Assembly (NCBI GenBank): GCA_024699855.1 | Contig: JAMPIQ010000002.1 | Coordinates: 7,812,001 to 7,876,000 of the forward strand | Source of the DNA: Aphelenchoides besseyi | Lineage: Eukaryota > Nematoda > Chromadorea > Rhabditida > Aphelenchoididae | Length of the DNA stretch: 64,000 nt | Direction: 5' to 3' | Part shown: piece by piece, positions 1-12,670 of the stretch | Position numbering within the stretch: position 1 is the first letter of the stretch | Layout of the letters: every line of letters starts with the position of its first letter | Notes under the pieces: model-generated | The model's database searches: none | What the model was told of the DNA's origin: nothing | What the model saw: the letters and a program-made list of their open reading frames with translations, nothing else | Made by a program: the position numbers and the translations under genes

Positions 1-2571
1 TGGTCGGAACTCGAGGATAACGAGAAGAGAAGTGGGTTAAAATGATTGACTTTGCTTTCATCATTTGTCCAATATTCAATGCCTGGTTGATTGTGCTATG
101 CTTCTTTTTGCGTGCATCAGCCTAAAACAAAGCTAATGTTTGATTGACACAAGTCTCACACCTCTTGACCGTCTTCAAATGTCGCTTCGTGAACTAGTAG
201 ATCGGCATCTTTGCCGACTTTCGCCAACAATTCGCATGGCATCGTATCACCAGAAAAAACGAACTTCTTTTTGTCCATAGTTTCGAAAACAAATCCACTG
301 GCCATTCTCGTATGATGCACGTGAACCGCTTTGATCGACTTCAGTTGCCATGGAATTTTGTGAAAAACTTTGTCCTGCTCCATCAGTTCGATTACCAACC
401 GACTTCTTTCTTGATCGTTCATTTGATTTATGTCCCGAATGTAAAGTGAAATGTCGGCAATGTGAAGATGTTGTTCCAAATCTTGAAAGTTGCTCTTGTA
501 CAAAGTAAGTGGTTTGCGAACATTGCGATTGCAAACCAACAAAAGTTTTTCATAGGGAACTTTTTTGCGTTTGAAAGCTTCCAATCGACGCTCAATAATT
601 GTGTATAAGCCGCCCATATGATCCAGATGAGCGTGAGTAATAAAAACAGCGGATAGATTTCTCATCACTTCGTCAATCTTCTCCGGACCGTGCATCACTT
701 TCAATTGTCCGTATGTACCTTCGCCGCAATCGACAATAATCGACGATTCGGGTGTCAGTTGTAGCCAATAAGCAGAAACATTTCGATATCTAAAACGACA
801 GAATAATACGAATCAAAAAGTCTTCTTTTACTTCATTGGCACTGCGGATGCCGTGCCCAAAATTGCCAAAGTCGGATAGCAACTGCCGGATAACTTCAAT
901 GCTCTAACATCTAGAACTAGTTGAAAACAACAACTAAAAGCAAGCGAACCTTTTTTGAACTTATTTAGCGCATCAGGCACTTTGTCATTGTCTTTGATTC
1001 GTCCTTCTAGTTCCGATGCAACAAGCGAGATTGTAGCTGCATCGTTATTCGCCGCTTTTCCTCTCATTGGATACTTTTCGAGTGTTCTCACGGGTCGGAT
1101 TTGATTCGATTTTGTCAGATCAACATCCTAAAAAATAAGAGTATTTGGATAGACTGCAACTACTTACTTGAGTTATCGTTCCGTTGAAATCGTAAGGAAA
1201 CAACGAAGGAAATAAGTCCGGACAAATTTTGTTTAACATTATTTGCTGTCTATAAACGCCATCCATCATCGGCAATGACTCTCCTTGACCATTGGCAATC
1301 AAATGGTAACATCGAGATCCGAAACTCTTTATCCAATTCTGATACTCTTGACGCTCCACAATCGCATTTGGTGTAAAATGAACAACGTAGTTCATTTGTT
1401 TTTTACCGTTCGTGTAATCCTAATTTATAATACTCGAATTAAGATTGTCCGAATAACTCACTTGTAAAGTTCCATTCGTAAAAAGCGATTCCATTTTATC
1501 TTCGTGAATACAATCGACGATAAAGATATTTGGAGCAACGTCGCTATCAGCGTCGTCAACCAACACCTGATCGGGATTAATTACACGGCCATCTGGCAAT
1601 GTTACAGTCTGTCCATCTTTCAGCTTCCCAACCAACGGACCTTTAGGTATTCGAAGTTTTGCCAATTTACCAATGTCAATACGACGATCCGGAGGCTAAA
1701 ATTTCAACAGAACTTTGCTTATATTTAATCTTTCACTTACCGTTAATTCCATCAAGAAAGACGTATCAACAGAGCGATCATCCGCCGACAACACAACTGA
1801 TGGATCGGTTTGCATAGAGAAAAGTGGAATATAATGAATAACAACAGCACCATCTTCGTATTTGCCTTGATCGTACGAAAGTTCTTCGACCATAATTCGA
1901 TGATTTTTCATAGTATCTGAATCAGCTAATGGTCGCACAGATTCCAAGTAAAATTTCATTTTTCGAGGTCCGTGTATACGACAGGGCGGATCAGTTGGTT
2001 CTTTAGACAACAAGAAACCCAACACCCCACCAATACAATCCCAATGACCTAAAGATGATTGTACGAAAGTAGAGGTTGGTATCTTACTTCTTGTAATGAG
2101 CAGATCCTCAATAGGTGTTGGCCGTACACGAAGCGATGGCAAAAAGCGAGAGGTGCCTTCGGGACAATTGAAAAGATACGTTTTCTTTGTTGCTCTTACA
2201 CAAACTACGGGCATCACGTGGGTGGTTCCATTACTTAAAATCTCAAATAGAAAAATTTGTTTAAGTCGTAAAAGTTAAAAACCCACTTCTAACGAGACTA
2301 AACCCGGTTTCTGCGGTAGTTCGAACATTTCTTGTAGAAGTTTTCGACGTGCTTCAATTTCACTGATTGCACGAGTTATGGACGAGAGTTGATTACGCAG
2401 GCGACGACCCTCAGGTCCAGAACGAACGTGTCGACCTATTTCTAGTCGATAGTCTTCGGCACGTTGAACGAGTTCCTCAATCAACGACGGTTTTAGCGGT
2501 CTGCTAGAATAGTTACGAAACAGAAGAAAGACGGAACGTAAGGTTCTCTGTGTAACAATTCGTGGTCGCAT
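1..2571 (-). CDS. ELAC2: long-form tRNase Z (ELAC2), 3' end outside window
   Basis: Endonuclease that removes 3' trailers from precursor tRNAs in nucleus and mitochondria. The protein starts at a true ATG (2571) with a basic, Arg/Ser-rich leader (MRPRIVTQRTLRSVFLLFRN) that looks like a mitochondrial presequence. A degenerate N-terminal metallo-beta-lactamase half follows (about 1000-2270; TRS|HWDCIGG matches the family LTR.HW..VGG segment). The catalytic half comes next: GTASAVPMK (about 850-900), the zinc motif HAHLDH (about 620-640) and SGDTMPC (about 230-250). The last visible exon (about 1-122) reads HSTINQAL...LTHFSSRYP, the conserved C-terminal LxHFSxRY motif, and runs off the left edge. 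At least five short introns are readable, e.g. a TTTTAG acceptor near 123. The double-domain architecture identifies the long form rather than ELAC1. Only the very C-terminus is missing. Confidence 0.95.
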
Positions 2572-2967
2572 TTACGATTTCGAAATCGACCTCTGACACA
2601 TTTTAAGTCGCACCTCGAAAACTAATAAAGAAACAAGTAAAAATTTTTACATCAGATCACCAGAAAATTGTTGGTTGAAGAACAATTTCTTTCTAGTTGG
2701 ATTGATTGATAGACTTTGGCCAGACGTTCAATTGAAATATGTTGTGATTACCATTACAGTTACGACGAGTGATTGTAAATCGTTTATTCGACTAATAAAC
2801 CAAGATCGAATTGTCAACTTCGTTTTCTTCTTTCGACTTTTTCGATTTGTTCGTTAAAGAAACCAAAACACAGGGAACGATAAGCAAAATAGTCCCGATG
2901 TTGAAAATCCAAAACGAGATTCCAAATCTAAAATGTCAGGTAATGAATTCGAAAATACACAAAACTG

Positions 2968-3522
2968 CTACCGAGTCGAATACTTCGACGAGAATTCTCC
3001 ATACAATTGTCGAGCATACAAGGTGGATGCAAAGATAAAGGATAAGACTAGAAATTCATACTTATATTGGAGAATATGAATACACAACTCACACGCCAAA
3101 CTACTCCAAACGATGAGGCCAGAGGGCCCAGTGATTGTTTTTGTTTGAGCAATTACAGAGCTGAGAATTGAAACCAATAAACCGACGAACGTCCACAACA
3201 ATCCCAACGCAATGAAAAACACCGTGAATATCCACGTTGTTTTGTCCACCAAACTCATATCTTGCTGAATTTCCTCTAAAACAGAAAAGGAGTACCAGCG
3301 TGGTCCCATTCCAAAGTCTAATTGCCGTTGGCCGTGAAATAGACCCGAATGAACATTCGACGATGCTCCAACTGATTGTCCATTTCGATTTAAAGTTGTT
3401 GTGACAAACCAGTAATCAGTGGCAAGTGCAGTCAAGACCAACGAAACAACGGCAATGTAAATGAGAAGACTGACAAAAACTGCCAGACGCCGTTTGTAGT
3501 CAACTTCAATTGCTGTTCCCAT
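2968..3522 (-). CDS. four-TM claudin/clarin-like membrane protein
   Basis: Small membrane protein. The start is the in-frame ATG at 3522 (MGTAIEVDYKRR). A first TM (LAVFVSLLIYIAVVSLVLTA) is followed by an extracellular loop with a TDYWFV motif, two further hydrophobic segments (TWIFTVFFIALGLLWTFVG; the stretch ending ILSSVIA), a GPSGLIVWSSLA motif and a last hydrophobic segment before a short tail ending in KYSTR. The topology and the G-P-x-G-L-x-x-W signature resemble the claudin/PMP22/clarin superfamily. A possible in-frame 45-nt intron (GTGAGT...TTTCTAG, about 3045-3089) would shorten the last loop; both readings stay open, so the exon structure is unsettled. It lies 0.4 kb upstream of the ELAC2 start on the same strand. 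The superfamily is fairly likely; the exact family is not resolved. Confidence 0.6.
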   Translation of the reverse strand: MGTAIEVDYKRRLAVFVSLLIYIAVVSLVLTALATDYWFVTTTLNRNGQSVGASSNVHSGLFHGQRQLDFGMGPRWYSFSVLEEIQQDMSLVDKTTWIFTVFFIALGLLWTFVGLLVSILSSVIAQTKTITGPSGLIVWSSLACELCIHILQYKYEFLVLSFIFASTLYARQLYGEFSSKYSTR

Positions 3523-3840
3523 TTCTCCGTACACATAAACCGACAGATCTCGCTCTTCAACTAATCAACCGCAACATCGGAAATCACTCCCAGCGCAGCG
3601 CCGAGTGACCTTTGGCGCTCGTCGTGTGTTAAAGTGGCGGTTTCGATACGACGCAAAATTTTCGAATTATACAGAAAAATTAGAAAGTTTATTCCAAAAT
3701 TTGTTATGATTTCAAATTGAACAAGTTAACTGAGTGTAACTAAGAAATACTCGTGAGAGAGAGGTGTGAAATGCAGTTAAAGCAGGTAATTGGAGTGATA
3801 GAAGTGACTAGTGCACAATCCTATTTAAGGCCATTAGGAA
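3523..3840. other. intergenic, claudin-like gene to intersectin 3' end
   Basis: About 320 bases hold the upstream region of the claudin-like gene and the downstream region of intersectin. No supported reading frame, RNA gene or repeat was seen here. Confidence 0.5.
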
Positions 3841-6800
3841 TTAGAGATCGTATAGTTGAATAAAAAATTTAACGTTGACCTCGCAATTCTGATAGTTGCT
3901 AATTTCACCATCATTTAGCTTAAGCATTCGAATTATGGGGCCCGGATGACTTCCACGCAAACGCATAATGTTTTTCATGGATTCTTCTGTCTTGCCAACA
4001 CAAATATCAGGACGATATTGCATAGGAACGTTGAACGAAAGATGGAACGTTTGTTCGAGACTATGAAGCGGTATTTGTGTTGTGTAGATGCTTTGACCAT
4101 CACGAACGGTCACTTCATTTTCTACTTCTTTTTCAATCGACGGTTCGAGACGTAGTTTCAAACGCAGATTGGAAACCGTACTCAATGGCGAGGTAACACT
4201 TAATATTTCAACCAAAAGACGACCAATTTCTTTTGTATTACTGAGATTTTTGGGTCGATTCTAAGTGGAGTTTAAGATGATAGATGATTATGAACTGACC
4301 TCCACTTTTCTTAACTGCGAGATTACATCGTACTGATCGATGGCTTTTTGAAGTTGATTAATCCAAAAAGATTTCGAGTTCCGGCTTATGGCTCGCAGCT
4401 GAAAGTGTTGACTTGATGAAATCGACAATTGAAAGCTTACCTGAACTTGGTTGTTAGCATCTTTCAGCATAAAACTCGTGTCTTGTGCAGGCGAAGATGA
4501 TCCAAAGATTGTGCTGACAATTTCAAGAGAATTGAACATAAAAGGTTTTTTGTACATGGTTAGCTTTAAATGATGTAATTCTGTGGTCACTTTGAAACTG
4601 TCCACATTGTCAATCGGAGAATTTGGAATGGTCAAAAGCAAAAAGTCGTTAAAACAAAGTGCCACGAGCATTTTGTTTGACTTTTTATACAAGATTCCAG
4701 AGTGCAGATATTCACGAGATCCAACTTCTCTTGTTTCGCTTGTGAACTCCTAAACTTTTTGCGTTCAACTGTTGTCTTCCAACATAACTACCAAATTAGG
4801 CAGATCTTCACATCGAACGTTTTGTTGGCACCAACACAAAATAGACTTGTTTTCGAAGTCCTTGATCCCTTCATTTACTCTCTCAAGCAGTGATCTCAAA
4901 AGTTGATGAGCATCAGTTAGACGCTTAATATCGAGTTAACTACCAAAAGATGATTGCACGTTTACCTCATATTCTGGATCTTCGATTGGCGTCAACTTGA
5001 TCAGTCTTTCTATTATCAATGGAAGACGAGTGATCCGAGTCATAGGCAGCAATAGGTAATAGTGCAAAGACATGGTCTTCGCTTGTTGCATACATTGTTC
5101 ATAGACTTTACGAAACTTTGGATTCGAACGTTCCAATTCGTTCAGGAATGAAATGCTCGTTTGTTGACTTTCACAGAATTGAACAAATGCTTCAAGAATA
5201 TCAATTCGACGACAAAACACTTGGCCTACAACAAAAACTCAGTATGAATGTGTGGGACAATGAAAAAATAAACCTGGAGTGTGTTTCAACAAATCGGAGT
5301 GAAGACGCTTCGAAATCTTAATCAGCGAATCCCAATTCAAAAACACTTGCTGAATTCCCGTTTCACCTATTACGCGCACAAATGGCTTCATGAAGGTGTT
5401 ACGAACGAATAGCATTTCTTCGGAGAATCGCAGTTCTGTTTCGATCAACTCCTTCAATTCACTTGTTTTCACATCAAATCCTTACGAAAACACACACACA
5501 CAGAGACAACTAAACGCTAACCTGAATAATCTGTTTCCGGAGGTTGTTAGTGGACGTCGTATTCACACTAGAACACAAACACTTAGCACATCACAACATC
5601 AAAACACAACACCCAATTCTTTCAAAATAAGACCCACAAAGAAGATGATAATCTTTATCATAACAATATAAACATTATAATAAAATTGTGAAAAGTGGGA
5701 TCTCTACAAAAATGGATTATGACAATAGTCGGTGGAATAAAATGACAACAGATTTTCGTCTTCTCCTGCCTTTTTACACCCGCGTTCGAGAGTAGAAATC
5801 TTAAGCGAGTCGTATAGTCAAACATCATTAAACAAGTGAATAAAATTGTTTTGGCACTTTCAATACTGGCGTAGTTCAAAAGCTTTGGAGCGGGTATTCA
5901 AGAAAATAATATATGAAAGATAAAGTAGTAAACATGCCAAGTGATTGAATGAAAAGTTTACAGAATCGGGTGTGTTTCCTTTTTACCTTGTGCTCGCATT
6001 CTCCGTGCTAGTCAACTGCGGTGCTTTCTCGACATAGTTTGAAGGGAAGATACCGCTACGACCGTCTACGGTTCCATTCCACCAATCACCATTCTTTCCA
6101 GTAACCCAAATACGATCGCCAATTTTGATGGATAGATCTGTCGGTTCCACGGCATCGAATTGATACAACGCAACGAACCATTCGCCTCCAACTTCGTGTC
6201 CAACACTCGCTGATGCGGCAGAAACGCGTCGAGAGTCATTGGTCGTTGATTCGACGGACTTTTGTGCACTCAACGAACCTTCTACTGGTGATTGAGCGAC
6301 TGCAGCCAAAGAACCAGTGGTCGAAGATTGTTTTAACGTGTCTAAACAGCAGTTAAGTGAACATCTTGATTAGTTTTATCTTTCGATTCAGAAACGGGAA
6401 GATGCAAAATTGTCGAACGAAAAACGCAAAGCAAAATGAAAAGTTTTAAGAATCGATAAAGTTAGCCTATTTAAAGTCAAGCAACCTAATCCAAACAAAT
6501 AAAAACGTTTACCTTCAGCTTGTGCGTAAGTTGATGGAAAGATACCGCTTCGACCGTTCACCGTTCCATTCCACCATTCGCCATTTTTTTCCGTAACCCA
6601 AATTCTGTCTCCAGGAACCAGAGAAAGATCTGTGGGCTCTACGGCATCAAACTTGAAGACCGCAATGAACCATTCTCCCGATTCAGCAGCAGTTGGATTC
6701 ACTTGTTTATCGGCACTAGTTGTGTTTGTGGCTGAAGTCTCTGAAAACAATTGAAACCAAAAGAAATGAAAAGCCGGGAAGGAAAGCAGCAAAAAGACGG

Positions 6801-9800
6801 AAAGTGAAAACGAACGTAAAAACTTACCGTCAGTCAATTTGACGTAACTTTTCGGAAACCATCCAACCGTTCCATCGGCTTTTCCAGCAATGCGTCCGCG
6901 CCAACGCATTTCCTTTTGTTCGAGAATCTCGATCTTATCACCTCGTGCAAAGTTCAATTCATTTTCATTTCGAGCTTTCCAAGCAAAAGCAGCCACTCCG
7001 ACGGCGATGACCGAATTCGATCCGTCGCCTTCTTTCGATTCCGTTGTTGTTACGGTCGTAGTCGATTGAATTGAAGGCTTATGCGTTGGAGTATCACCTG
7101 GTGGAGCGTCGTAAATGGGAAGCGAAGCCATTGGTTGAAGATCAGTGGGCGTTTGAACGTGTCCATTCGACACGATCTCTTTTTTCAACGAATTGACCGA
7201 AGTGCTCGATTTCAAATCTGAAAAACGTTTGATAGTTAAACGATTTTAAAGCTCGCATTTGTTTATTTTTGTGTTATTGCAATAAATAAACTTTAGATTC
7301 CCTCACTTACTCATGTTCGCAAGATCGGCGGTTAACTCTTTTTCTGTCGGTTCTTCTTTAATCGACTCCAAGGGTTCTGTCGACGGCGAGGTGGTCAAAG
7401 ACGGCTGTTTAGTTGTTGGCTTTTTGGCAACTATCGGTTCGGCAAAAGAAGCGGGAAACCAACTGCAAAGAAACAATTATGCTTACGAATTTGGGCGATG
7501 TAACTCACCCAACCTTTTCGCGGATCTGTCCGGCCAACCAACCGGCCTCGGCATTGTGGTCTTCAAAAACGAGAATCGTATCACCCGGTTGAAGTGAAAG
7601 TTCATCTTCAGAACGAGCAGTAAACACGTAAAGAGCACGGTACTTCACAGGCGGCTTTCCAGTTGCGGTTGGAGCGGCGCTGATCGTGCTATTCGTCGAT
7701 GGAGTGAAGTTGATGGCGTCGGCTGATTGGCTGCCTGCAGCTAAACATGAAAATTCGATTCGATTTCGAATGGAACTAACAGTTAGAGAAGTTGGTTATT
7801 CCACTGTTCGGTGTAAACGAATCGTTGAAACCGGCGGATTGGGAGAACTGAGTTGTGGAGTTGAGTTCGCCGTTCGTATCCGGTGGTAGTTCGTACAATT
7901 CGCCAGCTGGAAGCGACGACTTTTGTTCTTGTTGACGTTTTTCCATCACTTTCTTGTGTAATTCCTGTTGTCTGGACACGAACTTTTTCAACAACTCGTT
8001 GTAAACATCGGCCAACTTCTTCAGCTTCTCTTGACCTTCTTCGTAGGCCGGACGTTTCTGAAAGTTGGAAACATTTTTGAACTGAAAGATAACTACAAAC
8101 CTCAGCAATAAGCTTTTCTTGGTTGGCGAATCGCTGTTTGGCATCCGAAATTGCGGTTTCTGTTGACAAAATCTGAGTTTTCCGTTGTTCGATCGTCGCT
8201 CGAAGTGCTTCGATTTCACGTCCACGGGACAGCGATTTTTGGCTTTCGGATTGAAGTTGAAGATTAATGTGAGAAACACGTTCGGTTTGAACAGCAATCT
8301 AAAAACAATTGTGAATTCGTGGTCTGTACTCAACATTACCTCTTGACTTTGGGCCTGAAGCTGCTGAATACGAGCAATCTTATCGTCCCGTTGCTTTCTC
8401 ATTCCTTCAATTTCCGTTGTAATTTCCATGATTTCATCTCGTGCCGCTCCGATTTCCGTATTCAACTGTTGGGCTTTTTCGTCAAGACCTTGGAGTTGGA
8501 AGATCATGGTGTTATGTCGTTGTTTGATCTGTGCAGTTTTTTCCTTTTCGACTTGCAATTGATTCTAAACGATTTCAATCGCAGCGTTTGGAATTTCAAA
8601 AAACCTCTAGATCAGCAATATGTCGACCTTCCAAAGCTTTCAGCCTTGCTTCTTCAGCTGCGATCTGTTGTTTCTCTCGTTCTGCTCGCAGTTTCGCTTC
8701 TTCTGCTGCATTCTGTTCTTCCAGTTCTCGTTGTTTCTGCCTCTGCAACTCGGCCTCTGCTTCCGCCTTTTCTCTTGCTAATTTCTCGGCTGCTTCACGT
8801 TCCAGTTTCAATCCTAAGCATCAATGCTAATCAATGGATTGCGGTTGATTACTTACTTTCTTGACGTTCAAACTCAATTCGACGACGATCTTCTTCTTCT
8901 TTTCGTAAAACTTCTCTGCGTCTTTGCAATTCTTGTTCACCTTTGGACAGGTTTTCAAGTCGTTTATCTTCGAATGTTTTGGGTGCTGGCGATTTTTGTG
9001 GTGGCAAAGCTCCGGGTTCTTGGACAATCGGCGATTCGGTTTGACTTCGTGGATGATGAGGATGCAATTCCGGTGGAAGAGTTTTTGGTAATGCATAACC
9101 GTCCTATAAACAAGATAACTGAACGCGCAGATCAAACCCACTTTCACTTTGTCAATCAAAAACATTGCCACACAAAAACGCTCAATTGAAAGATAACCGT
9201 CTTTGTTGAAATCCGCGTAGTTCCAAATCTAAATTATGAAAATGAGCGATCAAAATGTGCAGCACCACACCTGAGCTAAGATTTCAGATGGCAGTTGACT
9301 TTCACCCATCACACCACGAAGTTGTTGTCCGGTCAAGTAGTCAGCTCGAGCTTTGTCCAATTGATTGAACTGCTGAGCGTATTGGAGTTTCAAATTCTGT
9401 GGAATAGTCCAATCGCAAAGCTCCTTCGATCCCAAGACGAACGACTGTCGACGAGATTGAATTTGTTGAGGAAGCATTCCGGGATGCTGATAAGCCGGTG
9501 GCGGCATCATCTGTGGCATTCCGTAGGCTGGTGGACGCATAACTGGAACGGGCAACGGCTGGGAAATTACTTTCATTTGTTCCGGCAAAAGTGTTGGCAG
9601 TGGAATGTTGGAGAGAACATTTCGAATCAATTTCATTGCAATTGCAAACTCCAGCCGATCTAATTTACCATCGTGAGTTATATCGGCCAAATTCCAGATC
9701 TAAGCAAACAAATAGCCAAAGACAAATTTGTTTGATTTACCTGTCCGAGAACATGAGGCTGAAGTCCAGATTTCATGAAAAACTCTCGAGTCTGGTCTCC

Positions 9801-9902
9801 GGTTAGAAAGCCGTCAACTGGACGTTGTGCGATGAATTGAATTTCGTATTGTTGAAATTCGACCTGAGAAATTTGCCACGGATCACTAGCCATGTTGTTC
9901 AT
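3841..9902 (-). CDS. itsn: intersectin, endocytic scaffold and RhoGEF (long form)
   Basis: Scaffold joining clathrin-mediated endocytosis to Cdc42 activation. From N to C: EH1 (start MNNMASDPWQISQ, 9902; HDGKLDRLEFAIAMKL), a Pro/Met-rich linker, EH2 (about 9200-9400; LKLQYAQQFNQLDKARADYL), a long charged coiled coil (about 8000-9050; KLEREAAEKLAREKAEAEAE), then SH3 domains at about 7500-7660, 6830-7000, 6530-6680 and 5990-6180. These are followed by a DH domain (about 4960-5480; LIETELRFSEEML, LLLPMTRITRLPLIIERL), a PH domain (4290-4690; LYKKSNKMLVALCFNDFLLL) and a C2 domain ending FFIQLYDL at 3841. The order matches intersectin-long. The odd point is the SH3 set: A-, B- and C-like domains plus a second near-identical C-like copy, while counterparts of D and E were not found. 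A 0.5 kb stretch (5485-5980) separates the last SH3 exon from DH. Confidence 0.95.
5489..5502. repeat. short (CA)n run in an intersectin intron
   Basis: Seven CA units lie in the intron just before the DH exon. This is a simple microsatellite with no apparent function. Confidence 0.7.
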
Positions 9903-10397
9903 TTCGGCAAAACACAAGAAAAAGAACCCTGCTAGAAGATTTTACGATTAGAAGAATCAGATCACAAAAATGACTCATGCATTCACGCAATGTACATCAC
10001 GATGGCATAAATAAACGTTTCTGAGCGACATTGTTTCTTCTGACAATCCGCTTTGCGAACGACGAGACACACGAGAACGAAAGCGAAGTGCTGCAGTAGA
10101 AACCCAACCTCCATTTTGGTGCGTGTGGTCAAAACGGACGGCGAAAGAAAAACGGAAATCAATGAGATTGCGGTTTTCCAACACTCCGTTCTTTCTGTCC
10201 ATAAAATCGTTTGGTGGTGATTAGCGACGTTGTTCAATTTCTGACGTGTAAAACAATTTTGACAATTAGCATCGATACAATCATGTGGACATGAGAACGA
10301 AAAAGAACAAAGGAATCAAGATCATCAAATTTCTGTCGAGCAAAATCTATGAACGGTTAGTTGATTTCGTGTAATTTTCATCAGATTTTGCGCTCAG
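9903..10397. promoter_or_regulatory. divergent intergenic region, intersectin / EDEM
   Basis: About 500 bases separate the intersectin start (minus) from the EDEM start (plus), so both promoters should lie here. On the minus strand, 9983-10114 has a short ATG-initiated ORF (43 codons; MEVGFLLQHFAFVLVCLVV at its start) that looks like a signal peptide followed by a few residues. It may be an upstream ORF of intersectin or a chance frame. No conserved core promoter element could be assigned by eye. Confidence 0.4.
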
Positions 10398-12353
10398 ATG
10401 AACTGGAGATTAATCGTCTTTCTTGCTATTCTGACAGTTGTGTTAAATGGAACTGAAAGATCAATTCCACCTTTGTTCCAATCGTCCGATTTCAACGCTC
10501 GTTACAGACCGTTGAGTAGATCGGAAGTGAATGACGCTCGTTCTAAGGCGTTGGAAATGTTCTACTTTGGTTACAACAATTACATGAAACATGCATATCC
10601 CAAGGACGAATTGGATCCAATTCATTGTGAAGGGAGAGGGTACGATCATGCGAATCGGTAAGTTGCAATTGCGTTCTTCATTTGTTGCTATTGACGTTAG
10701 GGAGAACATTAACATAAACGATGTTTTGGGCGACTATTCTTTGACACTTGTGAGCACGAATAGACTGATGTTTGATGATAGAAATGTTTAGATAGACGCA
10801 CTGGATACCTTGGCAATGATTGGGAATGTCAGCGAATTTCACCGAGCAGTTCGACTTGTGGAGAACGTGAATTTTAATCAAAATGTTACCGTCCAAGTAT
10901 TCGAAGCCACAATCCGTATAATCGGCGGTCTTCTATCATCGCATCTAATAATCACGAATCAAAATCCGTGGCTTGGTGATTTTCGAATGGCCGACTATGA
11001 TGGAAAACTTTTATCTTTGTCGCACGAATTGGCAACACGATTGTTGCCGGCGTTCGATGGCTCTGCTTCGGGACTGCCATTCCCACGTGTCAACCTTCAG
11101 TCGGGTGTGCAGATGTCGGCGCCGCAAATCAACGAAACCTGCACTTCTGGAGCCGGCAGTCTACTTCTGGAGTTTGGAATTTTGTCCCGATTAGTTGGTG
11201 ACGACATTTTTGAGCGCTTGGCGCGTCGAGTTAACGAGAAAAAGTTGTGGGAAAGAAGAAGTAAGAAAACGGGACTATTAGGACATTCAATTGACGTTCA
11301 AACCGGTGAGTGGCTAAGCGCTCAATCTGGACTGGGCGCTGGTTTCGATTCATTTTTGGAAATCTTACTAAAAGGTTATATTCTATTCGGGAATGAAAGG
11401 TAATACGTTTTCAACTCATCTGAGTAGATTTTAAAGTTTAGAGATCTCGATATGTACATTCAATACGATCAGTCGATTCAAGAGCATTTGAGACGTGGCA
11501 GAGCGAAATGTCGTTTTGGAAATGGGATGCCACCATTTTATGCAAACGTCGATATGCGCGACGGAAGCATTATAAACACGTGGATTGACGCTTTACAAGT
11601 AATTTGAAGCTAACGAAGGTTCATACGTGACATTTAGGCAAGCTATGCTGCTGTTCAACTACTTGCTGGTGAGCTAGATGACGCCATTTGCTCACACGCC
11701 CTTTATTACGCCATGTGGCTAAAATATTCTATGATTCCTGAGCGTTTCAATTGGCATATAAATTGAGTACTCAAAATTACTTTCTTCAATTACTTTTGAT
11801 TTTAGATCCCCAGACGTGAACTTCTATCCACTACGCCCCGAGTTTGTCGAGAGTACATATCTGCTCTTCCAAGCAACAAAAGCGCCCTTCTATCGTCATG
11901 TTGGCATTGAGATCATAAACTCGCTTAACAAGTACTGCAAAGTCAACTGCGGATACGCGACTGTACACAACGTTCTGGACAAAACATTAGAAGTAAACAG
12001 AGAGCAAAGTTTCTTACTTAAATTTTCAGGATCGTCAAGAATCATTCTTTTTGAGCGAAACGTGCAAGTATCTCATTCTGCTTTTTGATGATGAAAATCC
12101 GGTCAATCGCAATTACCACAACCTATTGTTTTCGACACAAGCACACATTTTCCCGATTTTAAGTGAATTTCACGAACCCTTGGAGGACATTTACGGATCG
12201 AATTTGTCCTCAGCTCAAACGAAACAACAGCCATTGGTGTACGGATACAACGAATCATGTGAAACCCCAAATCATGAAGATCGTTTGGGTTACACATTAA
12301 ACGAGTTCTACATGGGTCAATATTTGAGTGCTGTTGGGGTTTCCAATTTTTGA
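10398..12353 (+). CDS. EDEM1: EDEM1-like ER degradation-enhancing alpha-mannosidase-like protein
   Basis: GH47-family protein of the ER lumen that recognises or trims mannose on misfolded glycoproteins for ER-associated degradation. A signal peptide ([19 protein letters not shown]) is followed by the EDEM block [20 protein letters not shown] and by [14 protein letters not shown] / [68 protein letters not shown] and [13 protein letters not shown]. These are diagnostic of EDEM1 rather than EDEM2/3. Introns: 10658-10700, 10750-10791, one after 11399, one after 11599, one at 11763-11805 and one at 11994-12029. The fifth lacks a GT donor: the frame reads ...NWHI then AAT TGA GTACTC, where homology needs the exon to continue into SPDVNFYPL at 11806. 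The protein ends at TGA 12353 without a KDEL-type signal, as is usual for EDEM1. Confidence 0.93.
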
Positions 12354-12670
12354 ATTGGTCAAACAACTCTCTGTTATACGGCTCTTTAGTTTGTTACGGT
12401 GATTATTTTGCTTTTCATTCTGCCACTTCTTCGGGTGTATCAGAATTGTTATGTTGCTCACTTGTTGGTTCTTCACATATCGCTCTCAGATTGTAAATAC
12501 GCGTTGCCATTAATAGATAAATAACTAGACACATTGAAAACACCAGAAACAACATTTACCATAAGATGTCTCAAAATTTCCTCTAAAATAATTGATCGAC
12601 TTTTACTCAACAACTCCAACAACATAAATTGAATGAATACAAAAAATTTGAACAGATTGAAAGTCTTCCA
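12354..12670. other. convergent 3' intergenic, EDEM / nucleoporin
   Basis: About 320 bases between two convergent stop codons, AT-rich and consistent with the two 3' UTRs. No further gene seen. Confidence 0.5.

Noticed and set aside
9983..10114. 43-codon minus-strand ORF resembling a signal peptide upstream of intersectin
   Set aside because: No splice-compatible continuation in the intersectin frame and no conserved motif; kept only as a note in the intergenic entry.
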